DNA from: Streptomyces sp. NBC_00620
GTDB lineage: Bacteria > Actinomycetota > Actinomycetes > Streptomycetales > Streptomycetaceae
Length of the DNA: 64,000 nucleotides
NCBI RefSeq assembly: GCF_026341825.1
Contig: NZ_JAPENY010000001.1
Location: 124,001-188,000, forward strand
Reading direction: 5' to 3'
A model generated the notes under the pieces. That model searched no databases. It saw only the letters and a program-made list of their open reading frames with translations, and was not told where the DNA came from. The position numbers and the translations under genes are program-made. The number at the start of each line of letters is the position of its first letter. Within the stretch, counting starts at the first letter, position 1. This document shows, piece after piece, positions 32,010 to 41,022 of this stretch.

Positions 32010-32492
32010 GTGCCGGCTCCGGACAGCCCGTGGAGCGAGATCGTGCCCGGCCTGTGGATGGGCGGGCACGCGTTCACGGGACGCTCCGGAGAGCCGGAGT
32101 TCGCCGTCGTACACGATGAGTTCGACCTGGTCCTGACCTTGTTGCGGCTGCCGGGGCACGGGCCGGACCCGGGCGTCGAGCACCATGTGTGGCCGGTCCC
32201 CGACGGGCCCCTCGACGGTACGCAGCTGGCGGGCGTCATCCGTCTCGCGCAGGCCGCCGACGACGCGCTGGAGGACGGGCGCCGCGTCCTGGTCCGCTGC
32301 TTTCACGGCTACAACCGCTCCGGTCTCGTGGTCGCGCACGCGCTGATGCGCGCGGGACACACCGCAGACGAGGCGATACGGCTGATCCGGACCCGGCGCT
32401 CGCCGTGGGCGCTGCACAATGAGCTGTTCGTGGAGTACCTGCGGGCCGGGCTCACCACGGCCAGGCTCCTGGAGGAGCTGGCGGAGCCGTGA
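32010..32492 (+). CDS. Protein-tyrosine/dual-specificity phosphatase family protein
   Basis: With a GTG at 32010 the protein has 160 residues. It begins PAPDSPWSEIVPGLWMGGHAF and carries the P-loop VRCFHGYNRSG, a canonical Cx5R(S/T) signature with catalytic Cys and Arg. The general-acid Asp is plausibly in WPVPDGPLDG. The conserved helical end NELFVEYL is present. A start at 31950 would add 20 residues without ribosome site support. No kinase partner is adjacent. Confidence 0.82.
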   Translation: MPAPDSPWSEIVPGLWMGGHAFTGRSGEPEFAVVHDEFDLVLTLLRLPGHGPDPGVEHHVWPVPDGPLDGTQLAGVIRLAQAADDALEDGRRVLVRCFHGYNRSGLVVAHALMRAGHTADEAIRLIRTRRSPWALHNELFVEYLRAGLTTARLLEELAEP

Positions 32493-32610
32493 GGCTCGCG
32501 CGGCCGTTCACCGACCGCACCGGGGTCCAGCCGGCGAACAAAAAGGACTTCCCTACGAATATGGTGTGCGGGGCGAGCCGCTCGCCTCCCGTTTCCCTCG
32601 CTGGAGTGCA

Positions 32611-33354
32611 GTGACCCACAGCCGCCGTGTGCCCAGGGCGATCGCCCTGCTCGCCGCAGTCCCGCTGCTCGCGCTCGCGGGCTGCGGCGACCCGGGCGAT
32701 CTGCGCGGCGCCGGCGAGACACCCACCGCCGTGGGCCCTTCCCAGCTGTGGCCCACACTGGCACCCGCCACGACGCCCGCGCTCGACTACGGCGAGGCGG
32801 ACACCGAGGTCGTCAAGGGCATCGCGGTGGAGAACGACGACATCCACGAGCTGGACCCGGTCTCGGTGATCGAGGCGCAGGTCGCCGCCCACCCGGACGA
32901 GTACACCGGCCGGACGGCGCTGTACCCGGAGACCGCGGAGCGGCTCGGTGACTGCGGGGGCCCGTCAGGCGCGCGGGGCAAGGGCTGCCCGGTCCTCCAG
33001 GCGTACTACCGCGACCTCACCGGCGACGGCAAGGACGACCTGGTGCTCGGCTTCACGGTGCCAGAGGACCAGCTGACCGTGCGTGTCTACACCTTCGAGA
33101 AGCACCGTCTTGTCCAGGTCATGAACACCACGGACGCCGTGATCGGCGTCGAGTTCGCGGGCCGCGAGCTGGTCGTCCGGGCCGCGTCCACCCTGCCCGG
33201 CTACGAGTACCGCACGGTCTGGTCCTGGGACACGCACCAGCACGCGATGCTGGCGACGCGCGACGAGATCCTGCGGGTCGGCACCTCCACCGGGGCACCC
33301 ACGCCGTCCAGGTCCCCGGCCGCCACGCCGAGCGCCTCCCCGAGCGCCTCATGA
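32611..33354 (+). CDS. Lipoprotein preceding a sensor kinase
   Basis: A 247-residue lipoprotein from a GTG with GGAG upstream. The signal sequence RAIALLAAVPLLALAGC has a clear lipobox (LALAGC, Cys about 25). The mature part has a DLTGDGKDDLVLGF segment, an FG-GAP/Ca-binding-like repeat, and a Thr/Ser/Pro/Ala-rich C-terminus. Its stop overlaps the ATG of the histidine kinase gene (ATGA), so the two are coupled. It probably acts as a surface partner of the kinase, analogous in position to CseA of the sigE system; this is inference. Confidence 0.85.
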   Translation: MTHSRRVPRAIALLAAVPLLALAGCGDPGDLRGAGETPTAVGPSQLWPTLAPATTPALDYGEADTEVVKGIAVENDDIHELDPVSVIEAQVAAHPDEYTGRTALYPETAERLGDCGGPSGARGKGCPVLQAYYRDLTGDGKDDLVLGFTVPEDQLTVRVYTFEKHRLVQVMNTTDAVIGVEFAGRELVVRAASTLPGYEYRTVWSWDTHQHAMLATRDEILRVGTSTGAPTPSRSPAATPSASPSAS

Positions 33355-34673
33355 GACTCCCCCTCCGGCGCCTCCCCCAGTGGACCGCCACCCTCACCTG
33401 GAAGGCCGCCGCCTTCATCACGGTGATGTGCTGCGGCCTCGCCGCCCTCCTCGGCGTCCTCGTGCACGTCTCGGTGACCAACCAGACCGTCGGTGAGGCG
33501 CGCGGCCGCGCACTCGCCCGGCTCACCGAGGTGACGACGGCGTACGAGGCGGGAGACCGGCTTCCGCCGGGCGCGGGCGTCGATCTCCCCGGGCTGCCGG
33601 AGCAGTTGCGCGAGCTGGCGGCGGACGGGCAGCGCGGCACGATGGTCAGCAGCGACCAGGACCGGCACCCCACGATGTGGGCGGCCGGGCCGGCCGACGG
33701 CGGGCGCGCGCTCGCCGTCAAGTTCGACTACTCGCAGGGCGCGCACGCCATCGAGGCGCTGGACCGGGCGATCGTGTGGTCCTCGGCGCTCGCGATCGGG
33801 GCGACTCTCCTTGTGGGGGCGTTCGCGGTGACCCGGGTGACCCGGCGGCTGCACGCGACGGCGCGGGTCGCGCGGCGGATCAGCGCGGGCGACCTGGACG
33901 CGCGCGTCAACGACCCGCGTACCGTCGTCGCCCCCCTCGCCTCCGGCTCGGGCCGCCAGGACGAGGTGGCCGCCGTGGCCGCCGCCCTCGACACCATGGC
34001 CTCCTCGTTGCAGGGCAAGCTGCTGAGCGAGCAGCGGTTCACCGCGGACGTGGCGCACGAGCTGCGGACCCCGCTGACCGGGTTGCACGCGGCGGCCGAA
34101 CTGCTGCCGCCGGGGCGCCCGACCGAGCTGGTGCGCGACCGGGTCGCCGCGCTGCGCACGCTCACCGAGGACCTGCTGGAGATCTCCCGCCTCGACGCCC
34201 GGAGTGAGCGGCTCGACCTGGACTCGGAGCCGCTGGTTCCGCTGGCCGAGCGGGTGGTGCGGGCGTCGGGGACCGAGACCGAGGTCCGGGTCGTACGGGA
34301 CACGCGCGTGGAGACCGACCGGCGCCGGCTCGAGCGGGTGCTCGGGAATCTGGTGGCCAACGCGCACAAGCACGGGCGTGGGCCGGTGGTGCTGGCGGTC
34401 GACGGTCCGGTCGTCACCGTGCGGGACCACGGCGACGGCTACCCGGACTACCTCGTGGAGCACGGGCCGCAGCGGTTCCGGACCGAGGGCGGTTCGAAGG
34501 GGCACGGGCTCGGGCTGACGATCGCCCTCGGCCAGGCGGAGGTCCTTGGCGCGCGGCTGGCGTTCGCCAACGCTCCCGACGGCGGGGCGGTGGCGACCTT
34601 GACGCTCCCTCAGTCCGCGCAGCAACCCGGGCCCCCGGGGGCTCCTCACCCCGATGGCCCCGCAGCTCCCTGA
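33351..34673 (+). CDS. Sensor histidine kinase (no adjacent response regulator)
   Basis: A 440-residue membrane kinase: TM1 (FITVMCCGLAALLGVLVHV), an extracytoplasmic sensor of ~90 residues, TM2 (IVWSSALAIGATLLVGAF), HAMP (RRISAGDLDARV), HisKA with the phospho-acceptor in DVAHELRTPLTGL, and HATPase (NLVANAHKHGRG, DHGDGYPDYL, KGHGLGLTIALGQ). All boxes look intact. It is translationally coupled to the upstream lipoprotein gene. No response regulator lies next to it, so it is orphan within this window. Confidence 0.92.
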   Translation: MRLPLRRLPQWTATLTWKAAAFITVMCCGLAALLGVLVHVSVTNQTVGEARGRALARLTEVTTAYEAGDRLPPGAGVDLPGLPEQLRELAADGQRGTMVSSDQDRHPTMWAAGPADGGRALAVKFDYSQGAHAIEALDRAIVWSSALAIGATLLVGAFAVTRVTRRLHATARVARRISAGDLDARVNDPRTVVAPLASGSGRQDEVAAVAAALDTMASSLQGKLLSEQRFTADVAHELRTPLTGLHAAAELLPPGRPTELVRDRVAALRTLTEDLLEISRLDARSERLDLDSEPLVPLAERVVRASGTETEVRVVRDTRVETDRRRLERVLGNLVANAHKHGRGPVVLAVDGPVVTVRDHGDGYPDYLVEHGPQRFRTEGGSKGHGLGLTIALGQAEVLGARLAFANAPDGGAVATLTLPQSAQQPGPPGAPHPDGPAAP

Positions 34674-34785
34674 AGGCTCCGAGCTCCTCTGGATCCCCGA
34701 TGGCGCAGTGTGACCTGCGCGCACCCCGGCCCGCTCCTAATGTGGCGATTAGTCAGGTTCGCCCCCTTTTCTGGAGGAGCCCCCC

Positions 34786-35319
34786 ATGTCCCCCAAGCCC
34801 CTGCGGTCCACGTACACACGTCTCGCCATAACTCTCGCCGCCGGCAGCCTCATCGCACTCGCCGGCGCCACCCCCGCCCTCGCCGACGACGACTGGGACC
34901 CCGGGAGCGGCGACAGCCGCGAGTGGGACAACGGGCGGGACGACGGCGACGGCCCTGACTGGGAAGAGGACGGCAGGGACGACGGGAGGGAAGACGGAAG
35001 GGACGACGGCAGGTTCGACGGCAGGGACGACGACGGCCGCGACTCGGAGAACGGTCGCGGCGACAGCCGCGACAACGACCCGCGCCGCTACAAGGGCCGG
35101 ATCAGCGCCCGCGGCGGACTCGCCCTGCGCACCGCCCCGAACCGTGGCAGCCGGGTGCTCCGCGTCGCGAGGTACGGCGAGATCGTGCACATCTTCTGCA
35201 AGACCTCGGGCCAGTCCGTCGACGGCAACCGCCTCTGGTACCAGCTCACCGACGGCACCTGGGCCTGGGGTGCGGCGCGCTACATCGACAACATCGGCCC
35301 GGCTCCCCGCTGGTGCTGA
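34786..35319 (+). CDS. Secreted SH3-domain protein with Asp/Gly/Arg-repeat linker
   Basis: A 177-residue exported protein: signal peptide (LAITLAAGSLIALAGATPALA), then ~60 residues made almost only of Asp, Gly, Arg and Glu (repeats of DDGR/EDGR), then a bacterial SH3 domain (GGLALRTAPNRGSRVLRVARYGEIVHI, WYQLTDGTWAWGAARYI). SH3b domains often bind peptidoglycan. The acidic/basic repeat could bind calcium or be a disordered wall spacer. Ribosome site GGAGGAG precedes the ATG. An upstream AT-rich TAATGTGGCGATTAG may be part of the promoter. Confidence 0.85.
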   Translation: MSPKPLRSTYTRLAITLAAGSLIALAGATPALADDDWDPGSGDSREWDNGRDDGDGPDWEEDGRDDGREDGRDDGRFDGRDDDGRDSENGRGDSRDNDPRRYKGRISARGGLALRTAPNRGSRVLRVARYGEIVHIFCKTSGQSVDGNRLWYQLTDGTWAWGAARYIDNIGPAPRWC

Positions 35320-35408
35320 GCCAGCAGGTGGTGCGCAAGGTGCACCGGAACAGCCCGTTTATCACTACATAACGGGACATCAGGATCTCCGCTTGCTACG
35401 TTCCGGAC

Positions 35409-36785
35409 ATGATCAAGGCCGGAATGTCCGGAACGACCGTGGCAGCGGAGCCGCCCACCCCCGCTGTACGCCTGCCCCGGCGCCGTGGCATCGAGTTCAC
35501 CCTCATCGTCCTCGCCGTTCTGCTCTGCGTGTACGGCTACTGCGCTGTCGGTCTCGCGAAGAACGGCACCGTCCCGCCCGGCGCCGCCGGTTACGGCGCC
35601 GGGCTCGGCGTGCTCGCACTCCTTGCCCACTTCGCGGTGCGCTTGAGGGCGCCGTACGCCGATCCGCTGCTGCTGCCCATCGCCGTACTCCTCAACGGCC
35701 TGGGCCTGGTGCTGATCTACCGACTCGACCTGGAGACCCCGCGCGACCAGGCCGCCCCCACCCAGCTCATCTGGTCGACGCTCGGCGTCGCGCTCTTCAT
35801 CGCGGTCGTGCTCTTCCTGCGCGACCACCGCGTCCTGCAGCGCTACACCTACGTCTCCGTCGTCACCGCACTCGTCCTGCTGACGCTGCCGATCTTCTTC
35901 CCTGCCGTGAACGGCGCCCGCATCTGGATCCGGATCGCCGGATTCTCCATCCAGCCGGGCGAGTTCGCGAAGGTGCTGCTCGCGCTCTTCTTCGCCGGCT
36001 ATCTCGCCGCCAACCGCAACGCGCTCGCGTACACCGGCCGCCAGATCTGGCGGTTCAAACGACTCCAGCTCCCCACCGGCCGGGTACTCGGCCCGATCGT
36101 CGCGATCTGGCTGCTGAGCGTGGGCGTACTGGTCCTCGAACGGGACCTGGGGACCTCGCTGCTGTTCTTCGGCCTGTTCGTGATCCTGCTGTACGTCGCC
36201 ACCGGCCGCACCGGCTGGATCGCGGTGGGCCTGCTGCTCGCCGGTGTGGGCGCGGTCGCCGTCGGCCGGCTCGAACCGCACGTCCACAGCCGGGTGCAGG
36301 AGTGGCTGCACCCCTTCGCATCGATCGAGGCGGGCGAAGGGCCCAACCAGATCGCCCAGTCCCTCTTCGCGTTCGCCGCCGGCGGGATGCTCGGCACCGG
36401 CCTCGGACTCGGCCACTCCATCCTCATCGGCTTCGCCGCCAAGTCGGACTTCATCCTGGCGACGGCGGGCGAGGAACTCGGCCTGATCGGCCTGTCCGCG
36501 ATCTTCCTGCTGTACGCCCTTCTCGTCGAGCGCGGCTACCGGGCCGGCCTCTCCCTGCGCGACCCCTTCGGGCGGCTCCTCGCCATCGGGCTCGCGTCGA
36601 TCGTGGCGCTCCAGGTCTTCGTCATCGCGGGCGGGGTGACCGGGCTGATCCCGCTCACCGGAATGGCGATGCCGTTCCTCGCACAGGGCGGGTCCTCGGT
36701 CGTCACCAACTGGATCATCGTGGCGCTGCTGATCCGGATCAGCGACTCGGCGCGGAGTCAGTACGACGGGGCGGGGGCGCCGTGA
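35409..36785 (+). CDS. FtsW/RodA/SpoVE-family peptidoglycan glycosyltransferase
   Basis: A 458-residue SEDS membrane protein with about ten helices. Diagnostic parts are NGARIWIRIAGFSIQPGEFAK, GPNQIAQSLFAFAAGGMLG, and the C-terminal SEDS signature TGMAMPFLAQGGSSVVTNW. SEDS proteins polymerise lipid II and work with a class B PBP, whose gene follows 22 bp downstream. The pair resembles a division or sporulation-type SEDS-PBP complex; which process it serves cannot be told. Confidence 0.93.
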   Translation: MIKAGMSGTTVAAEPPTPAVRLPRRRGIEFTLIVLAVLLCVYGYCAVGLAKNGTVPPGAAGYGAGLGVLALLAHFAVRLRAPYADPLLLPIAVLLNGLGLVLIYRLDLETPRDQAAPTQLIWSTLGVALFIAVVLFLRDHRVLQRYTYVSVVTALVLLTLPIFFPAVNGARIWIRIAGFSIQPGEFAKVLLALFFAGYLAANRNALAYTGRQIWRFKRLQLPTGRVLGPIVAIWLLSVGVLVLERDLGTSLLFFGLFVILLYVATGRTGWIAVGLLLAGVGAVAVGRLEPHVHSRVQEWLHPFASIEAGEGPNQIAQSLFAFAAGGMLGTGLGLGHSILIGFAAKSDFILATAGEELGLIGLSAIFLLYALLVERGYRAGLSLRDPFGRLLAIGLASIVALQVFVIAGGVTGLIPLTGMAMPFLAQGGSSVVTNWIIVALLIRISDSARSQYDGAGAP

Positions 36786-36807
36786 GCCATCGGGAGGTCG
36801 TTGCGTT

Positions 36808-38265
36808 GTGACGCGCTACATCCGTAGAGCTGCCGCCCTGTGCGCGGTGCTGCTGGTCGCTCTGCTTGTCAACGCCACCCGTGTCCAGGTCTTCCAGGCC
36901 CGGTCGTACGACGAGAATCCCGCCAACCGCCGCCAGCCGATCGCCCGTTACGGCCAGCCCCGCGGCGACGTCCTCGTCGGCGGCAGGGCGGTCACCGGCT
37001 CCAAGGACAGCGGCGAGCAGCTCCGCTACGAACGGACGTACAAGAACGGGCCGTTGTACGCGCCCGTCACCGGCTTCGCCTCGCAGGTGTACGGGACCGC
37101 GTTCCTGGAGAACGCCGAGGACGGCATCCTCTCCGGCAGCGACCCGATGCTCGCCCCGCTCCCCCTGTGGAACGACCTCACGCGCGCCCAGAACCCCGGC
37201 GGCAAGGTCGTCACCACCCTCGACCCGGCCGCGCAGCAGGCGGCGTACGAGGGGCTCGGCTCGCGGCGGGGTGCGGTGGCCGCGATCGAGCCGTCCACCG
37301 GGAAGATCCTCGCGCTGGTCTCGACACCGTCGTACGACCCGGAGGTGCTGTCCGGGACGGGCCCCGCGGTGGCGGAGGCCTGGGCGCGGCTCAACGGGGA
37401 CGAGAGCAAGCCGATGCTCAACCGGGCGATCCGGCAGACGTATCCGCCGGGGTCGACGTTCAAGGTGGTGACGGCCGCGGCGGCCCTTGACGCGGGCGTG
37501 GTGACGGATGTCGACATGCCGACCGACTCTCCGAACCCGTACACGCTGCCCGGTACGACGACCCACCTCACGAACGAGATCGAGGGCTGCGAGAACGCTT
37601 CGCTGCGGTATGCCTTCGAGTGGTCCTGCAACACCGTGTTCGCGAAGCTCGGTGTGGATGTGGGGCTGGAGAACATGACGCGGAGTGCGGCGAACTTCGG
37701 CTTCAACGACCGGAAGTTGAGGATTCCGTTCGCTGTCGCGCCCAGCAACTTCGATATGCGGCTGGACCGTGCTCAGCTGGCGTTGTCCTCCATCGGGCAG
37801 TTCGACACCCGGGCCACGCCCCTTCAGATGGCGATGATCTCGGCGGCCGTGGCGGGTGGCGGGTCCGTCAAGTCGCCCTATCTGGTGGAGAAGACGACGA
37901 CCCGGGGTGGCGCCACGGTGTCCAGCACCGGGCCCAGGACGCTGCATCAGGCGATGAACCCCTCCACCGCGCTGCGGCTGCGTGAGCTGATGAGGGATGT
38001 GGTGACAGAGGGCACCGGTTCGAACGCCGCCATCCCCGGCGCCACCGTCGGGGGCAAGACCGGCACCGCCCAGCACGGCATCGGCAACTCCGGTACGCCG
38101 TACGCCTGGTTCATCTCCTGGGCCGAGGCCGACGACTCCATCGGGTCCGCGGTGGCCGTCGCCGTCGTCGTCGAGGACGCGTCGGCCGAGCGGGGGGACA
38201 TCAGCGGAGGTGGGGATGCGGCGCCCATCGCGAAGGCGGTGATGGAGGCGGCGCTCGGGCTGTGA
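36808..38265 (+). CDS. Class B penicillin-binding protein (PbpA-like transpeptidase)
   Basis: A 485-residue protein from a GTG, with one N-terminal membrane anchor (ALCAVLLVALLVNATRVQVF), a short PBP dimer region, and a transpeptidase domain: SxxK in PPGSTFKVV, SxN in EWSCNTVF, KTG in GGKTGTAQ. All catalytic motifs are intact. It is co-transcribed with the SEDS gene just upstream and would cross-link the glycans made by it at the cell surface. Confidence 0.94.
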   Translation: MTRYIRRAAALCAVLLVALLVNATRVQVFQARSYDENPANRRQPIARYGQPRGDVLVGGRAVTGSKDSGEQLRYERTYKNGPLYAPVTGFASQVYGTAFLENAEDGILSGSDPMLAPLPLWNDLTRAQNPGGKVVTTLDPAAQQAAYEGLGSRRGAVAAIEPSTGKILALVSTPSYDPEVLSGTGPAVAEAWARLNGDESKPMLNRAIRQTYPPGSTFKVVTAAAALDAGVVTDVDMPTDSPNPYTLPGTTTHLTNEIEGCENASLRYAFEWSCNTVFAKLGVDVGLENMTRSAANFGFNDRKLRIPFAVAPSNFDMRLDRAQLALSSIGQFDTRATPLQMAMISAAVAGGGSVKSPYLVEKTTTRGGATVSSTGPRTLHQAMNPSTALRLRELMRDVVTEGTGSNAAIPGATVGGKTGTAQHGIGNSGTPYAWFISWAEADDSIGSAVAVAVVVEDASAERGDISGGGDAAPIAKAVMEAALGL

Positions 38266-38339
38266 GCGGGCTGATGGTGATGTCCGGTTGGTGAGAAGGG
38301 GGGTGTGGTGGGCTTGCGGGCCGACCTATCGTTCGGTTC

Positions 38340-38798
38340 ATGACTGAACTCGGGTACGAACTCGCCCAGGTGAACATTGGCCGGCTCAAAGCGCCTTTGG
38401 ATTCCCCTCAGTTGAAGGACTTCGTCGAGGCACTCGACCCCGTGAACGCCGTCGCCGACGCGGCGGACGGGTTCGTCTGGCGGTTGCAGAGCGACTCCGG
38501 CGATGCGACGGACCTGGCCGTCTTCGACGACGAATGGCTGATCATCAACATGTCGACCTGGCGGGACACGAACGCCCTGACCGCCTTCATGTACCAGGGG
38601 CAGCACCGTGAGCTGCTGGCCCGCCGGCGCGACTGGTTCGAGCGGGTGGAGGAGGCGATGGTCGCCATGTGGTGGGTTCCGGCCGGCCACCGCCCCACGG
38701 TGGCGGAGGCCGAGGAGCGCATCCTTCACCTGCGTGAGCATGGGCCCACCGCGTACGCGTTCACCCTGCGGAAGTCGTTCCCTGCCGGGGCCGTCTAG
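38340..38798 (+). CDS. DUF3291 protein
   Basis: A 152-residue soluble protein: ELAQVNIGRLKAPLDSPQLK, then NAVADAADGFVWRL and WVPAGHRPTVAEAEERILHL. This is the DUF3291 pattern, related to dimeric alpha/beta-barrel (ABM-like) folds. Function is unknown. It overlaps tail-to-tail by 4 bp with the ADP-ribosylglycohydrolase gene. Confidence 0.88.
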   Translation: MTELGYELAQVNIGRLKAPLDSPQLKDFVEALDPVNAVADAADGFVWRLQSDSGDATDLAVFDDEWLIINMSTWRDTNALTAFMYQGQHRELLARRRDWFERVEEAMVAMWWVPAGHRPTVAEAEERILHLREHGPTAYAFTLRKSFPAGAV

Positions 38799-39712
38799 GA
38801 AGCTCCGGGTACCTTTTCCCTGCGTTGCAGCCACTCCTCCGGGACGCCGTCCGTCCCTGTGCGCGCGGCCACTATTCCGCCCGTGATCGCGCAGGTCGTG
38901 TCGACGTCGCCGAAGCCCTCGGCCGTGCTCCAGAGGGCGGCGGTCAGGTCGGTCGGGTGGCGGGCGGCGCACCAGGCCGCGAAGGGGACCGTGTCGTCGG
39001 CTCGGATTCGATGGCCGTTGCCGAGGATGTCGGACGCCTTCCAGGGTTCGGTGGTGAAGGGGAGGTCCGCCGCCCTGGTCAGGCCGTCGCGGACCGCGCT
39101 GTCGGGGGTCTTGGACGCGACGGCGGCCAGGTCCAGTTCGCCCCGGGCGGAGAGTGCGGCCGCTACCGCCACGGCTATCGCGCCCGCTATGCCCTCCGGG
39201 TGGGCGTGCGTCACCTCGGCGGAGAGTCTCGCCTGCTCGACCACGCGCGGCAGGCTGTCCTGGAACCACGCCCCCAGCGGGGCGACGCGCATCGCCGCGC
39301 CGTTGCCCAGGCTGCCTTCGCCGTCGAAGAGATCCCTTGCCAACTCCCGCCAGCGCTCTGGTTCTTGGAGGAGTCGCGGGAGCAGTTCGTGCATCCCGTA
39401 CCCGTAGCCTCGGGCCTGGTCCGCGTCGTAGCCGAGGGCGAAGGCCTGGGCCAGCTCCGTCCGGCGGATCTCGCCGTGCTCGTCCAGGACCCTGAGCACG
39501 CCGAGCGCCATCGCCGTGTCGTCCGTCCAGTGCCACTCCGGTTCCTGGGGTGTGCGCCGGGCGCGGATCTCCTCGTACGCCTGGAAGCGGTCGCGGAAGA
39601 GGGGGAACCAGCGCTCGCCGAAGGCGTCGCCTAGGGCCAGGCCCTCCAGGCTGCGGCGGGCCGCGGGGCGGTTCGCTTGGGCGGGGTTGGCGGGCTCGTA
39701 GGGCTCGGTCAT
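38795..39712 (-). CDS. ADP-ribosylglycohydrolase family protein
   Basis: A 305-residue DraG/ARH-type hydrolase that removes ADP-ribose from proteins or small molecules. Dinuclear-metal motifs are visible: GLALGDAFGE, HWTDDTAMALG (TDDT) and FGDVDTTCAITGGI (DxDTT). The ATG at 39712 is chosen because the family starts shortly before RRSLEGLALGDA; an ATG at 39769 would add 19 residues. No ADP-ribosyltransferase is adjacent. Confidence 0.92.
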   Translation of the reverse strand: MTEPYEPANPAQANRPAARRSLEGLALGDAFGERWFPLFRDRFQAYEEIRARRTPQEPEWHWTDDTAMALGVLRVLDEHGEIRRTELAQAFALGYDADQARGYGYGMHELLPRLLQEPERWRELARDLFDGEGSLGNGAAMRVAPLGAWFQDSLPRVVEQARLSAEVTHAHPEGIAGAIAVAVAAALSARGELDLAAVASKTPDSAVRDGLTRAADLPFTTEPWKASDILGNGHRIRADDTVPFAAWCAARHPTDLTAALWSTAEGFGDVDTTCAITGGIVAARTGTDGVPEEWLQRREKVPGAS

Positions 39713-39797
39713 GGGGTTGATGATGCCGGGTGCGGCTTGGCGGGGGTGGGTTTTATTCGGCGTCGACAAGTCGTGTGGGAGGGATTGACGGGCTTGC

Positions 39798-39818
39798 TGA
39801 CACGTTGTCTCATAAAAT
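39798..39818 (+). promoter_or_regulatory. Candidate operator/-10 upstream of the AurF-like gene
   Basis: TGACACGTTGTCTCA is a dyad (TGAnAC-n3-GTnTCA), and it is followed directly by TAAAAT, a good -10 hexamer. A repressor bound here would block the promoter. The TetR gene downstream of the oxygenase is an obvious candidate. No well-spaced -35 is seen. Confidence 0.35.
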
Positions 39819-39870
39819 GTGACCGCCGGTAACTCGCAGGTGTCCGGTACGACTTGGGATGGGGACAGCG

Positions 39871-40791
39871 ATGATCGAAGCCGATGTGCTGCGCGACGCG
39901 CTCGGTCTGCTCAAGGACCGGGAGCAGGTGGCCTCGCGGCTGCTCGAATCCTCCGCCAAGCACTCCTTCGACCCGGACGAGGAGTTGGACTGGGACGCGC
40001 CGTTCGAGGACGGCAAGTGGTTCTGGCCGCCGGAGTTGGTGTCGCTGTACGGCACTCCGCTGTGGCGGACCATGAGCGAGGAGCAGCGGATCGCTCTGTC
40101 GCGGCATGAGGCTGCGGCGCTTGCCTCGTTGGGGATCTGGTTCGAGATCATTCTGATGCAGCTTCTGGTGCGGCACATCTACGACAAAGCCGCGACCAGT
40201 GCGCATGTGCGGTATGCGCTGACCGAGATCGAGGACGAGTGCCGGCACTCGAAGATGTTCGCCCGGCTGATTGTCCGGAGTGAGACGCCTTACTACCCGG
40301 TGAGCCGGGCGCATTTGAATCTGGGGCGGCTGTTCAAGACCATCTCCACGACTCCGGGGTCCTTTACCGCGACGCTCCTCGGTGAGGAGATTCTTGACTG
40401 GATGCAGCGGCTGACCTTTCCGGACGAGCGGGTGCAGACGCTTGTCCGGGGGGTTACTCGGATCCACGTCGTGGAGGAGGCGCGGCATGTGCGGTACGCG
40501 CGAGAGGAGCTGCGGCGGCAGATGGTGACGGCGCCCCGGTGGTCCCAGGAGTTCACTCGGGTGACCTCGGGTGAGTTCGCCCGGGTGTTCTCCGTCGCGT
40601 TCGTCAATCCCTCGGTCTATACGAACGTCGGGCTCGACAAGCGGGAAGCTCTTGCCCAGGTGAAGGCCAGTGGGCATCGGCGGGATGTGATGCAGACCGG
40701 GGCCAAGCGGTTGACCGAGTTCCTGGATGACATCGGGGTGCTTCGGGGGGCCGGGCGGCGGTTGTGGAAGGCGTCGGGGCTGCTGGCCTGA
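39871..40791 (+). CDS. AurF-like diiron N-oxygenase
   Basis: A 306-residue helical diiron protein. Metal-ligand motifs ExxxH in TEIEDECRHSKMF and EExxH in HVVEEARHVRYA match the p-aminobenzoate N-oxygenase AurF family, with further glutamates in ASLGIWFEIILM. AurF oxidises arylamines to nitro compounds, but stand-alone homologues in Streptomyces have unknown substrates. The ATG at 39871 follows GGGGA. It is followed by a TetR regulator gene, likely its controller. Confidence 0.87.
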   Translation: MIEADVLRDALGLLKDREQVASRLLESSAKHSFDPDEELDWDAPFEDGKWFWPPELVSLYGTPLWRTMSEEQRIALSRHEAAALASLGIWFEIILMQLLVRHIYDKAATSAHVRYALTEIEDECRHSKMFARLIVRSETPYYPVSRAHLNLGRLFKTISTTPGSFTATLLGEEILDWMQRLTFPDERVQTLVRGVTRIHVVEEARHVRYAREELRRQMVTAPRWSQEFTRVTSGEFARVFSVAFVNPSVYTNVGLDKREALAQVKASGHRRDVMQTGAKRLTEFLDDIGVLRGAGRRLWKASGLLA

Positions 40792-40844
40792 CGGGTGCGG
40801 CCTTCGGGTGCGTGCCGGTGGCGCCCGGGCGCCGTCGTGGGGCG

Positions 40845-40955
40845 GGGCCGCGCCGGTACATCCGCCCGCATCCGGACGGATCGACTGTGAGGATGGAAGG
40901 TGCCGTCTGCTTTGGATCCGTCCGGATGCGGGCATTTGATGTACCGACACGGCCC
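40845..40955. repeat. Long inverted repeat between the AurF-like and TetR genes
   Basis: Left arm 40845-40882 and right arm 40915-40955 are complementary along about 38-41 bases. The inner 19 bases (GCCCGCATCCGGACGGATC) pair perfectly, and the outer parts GGTACATC and GGGCCG pair with few mismatches. The 32-base loop is unrelated. It could act as a strong terminator, a cruciform, or be a decayed MITE. Confidence 0.75.
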
Positions 40956-41022
40956 CTCGCGTGCTTCGGCGGCTGCGGGGGCGTGGGGGCTTGTGCGGTG
41001 GTCCGCCGTTACGCTGCCGGGC

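Noticed and set aside
35144..36811. 555-codon plus-strand frame overlapping the SH3 and FtsW genes
   Set aside because: Arg/Ala/Pro-rich shadow in another frame of two clear membrane/secreted proteins.
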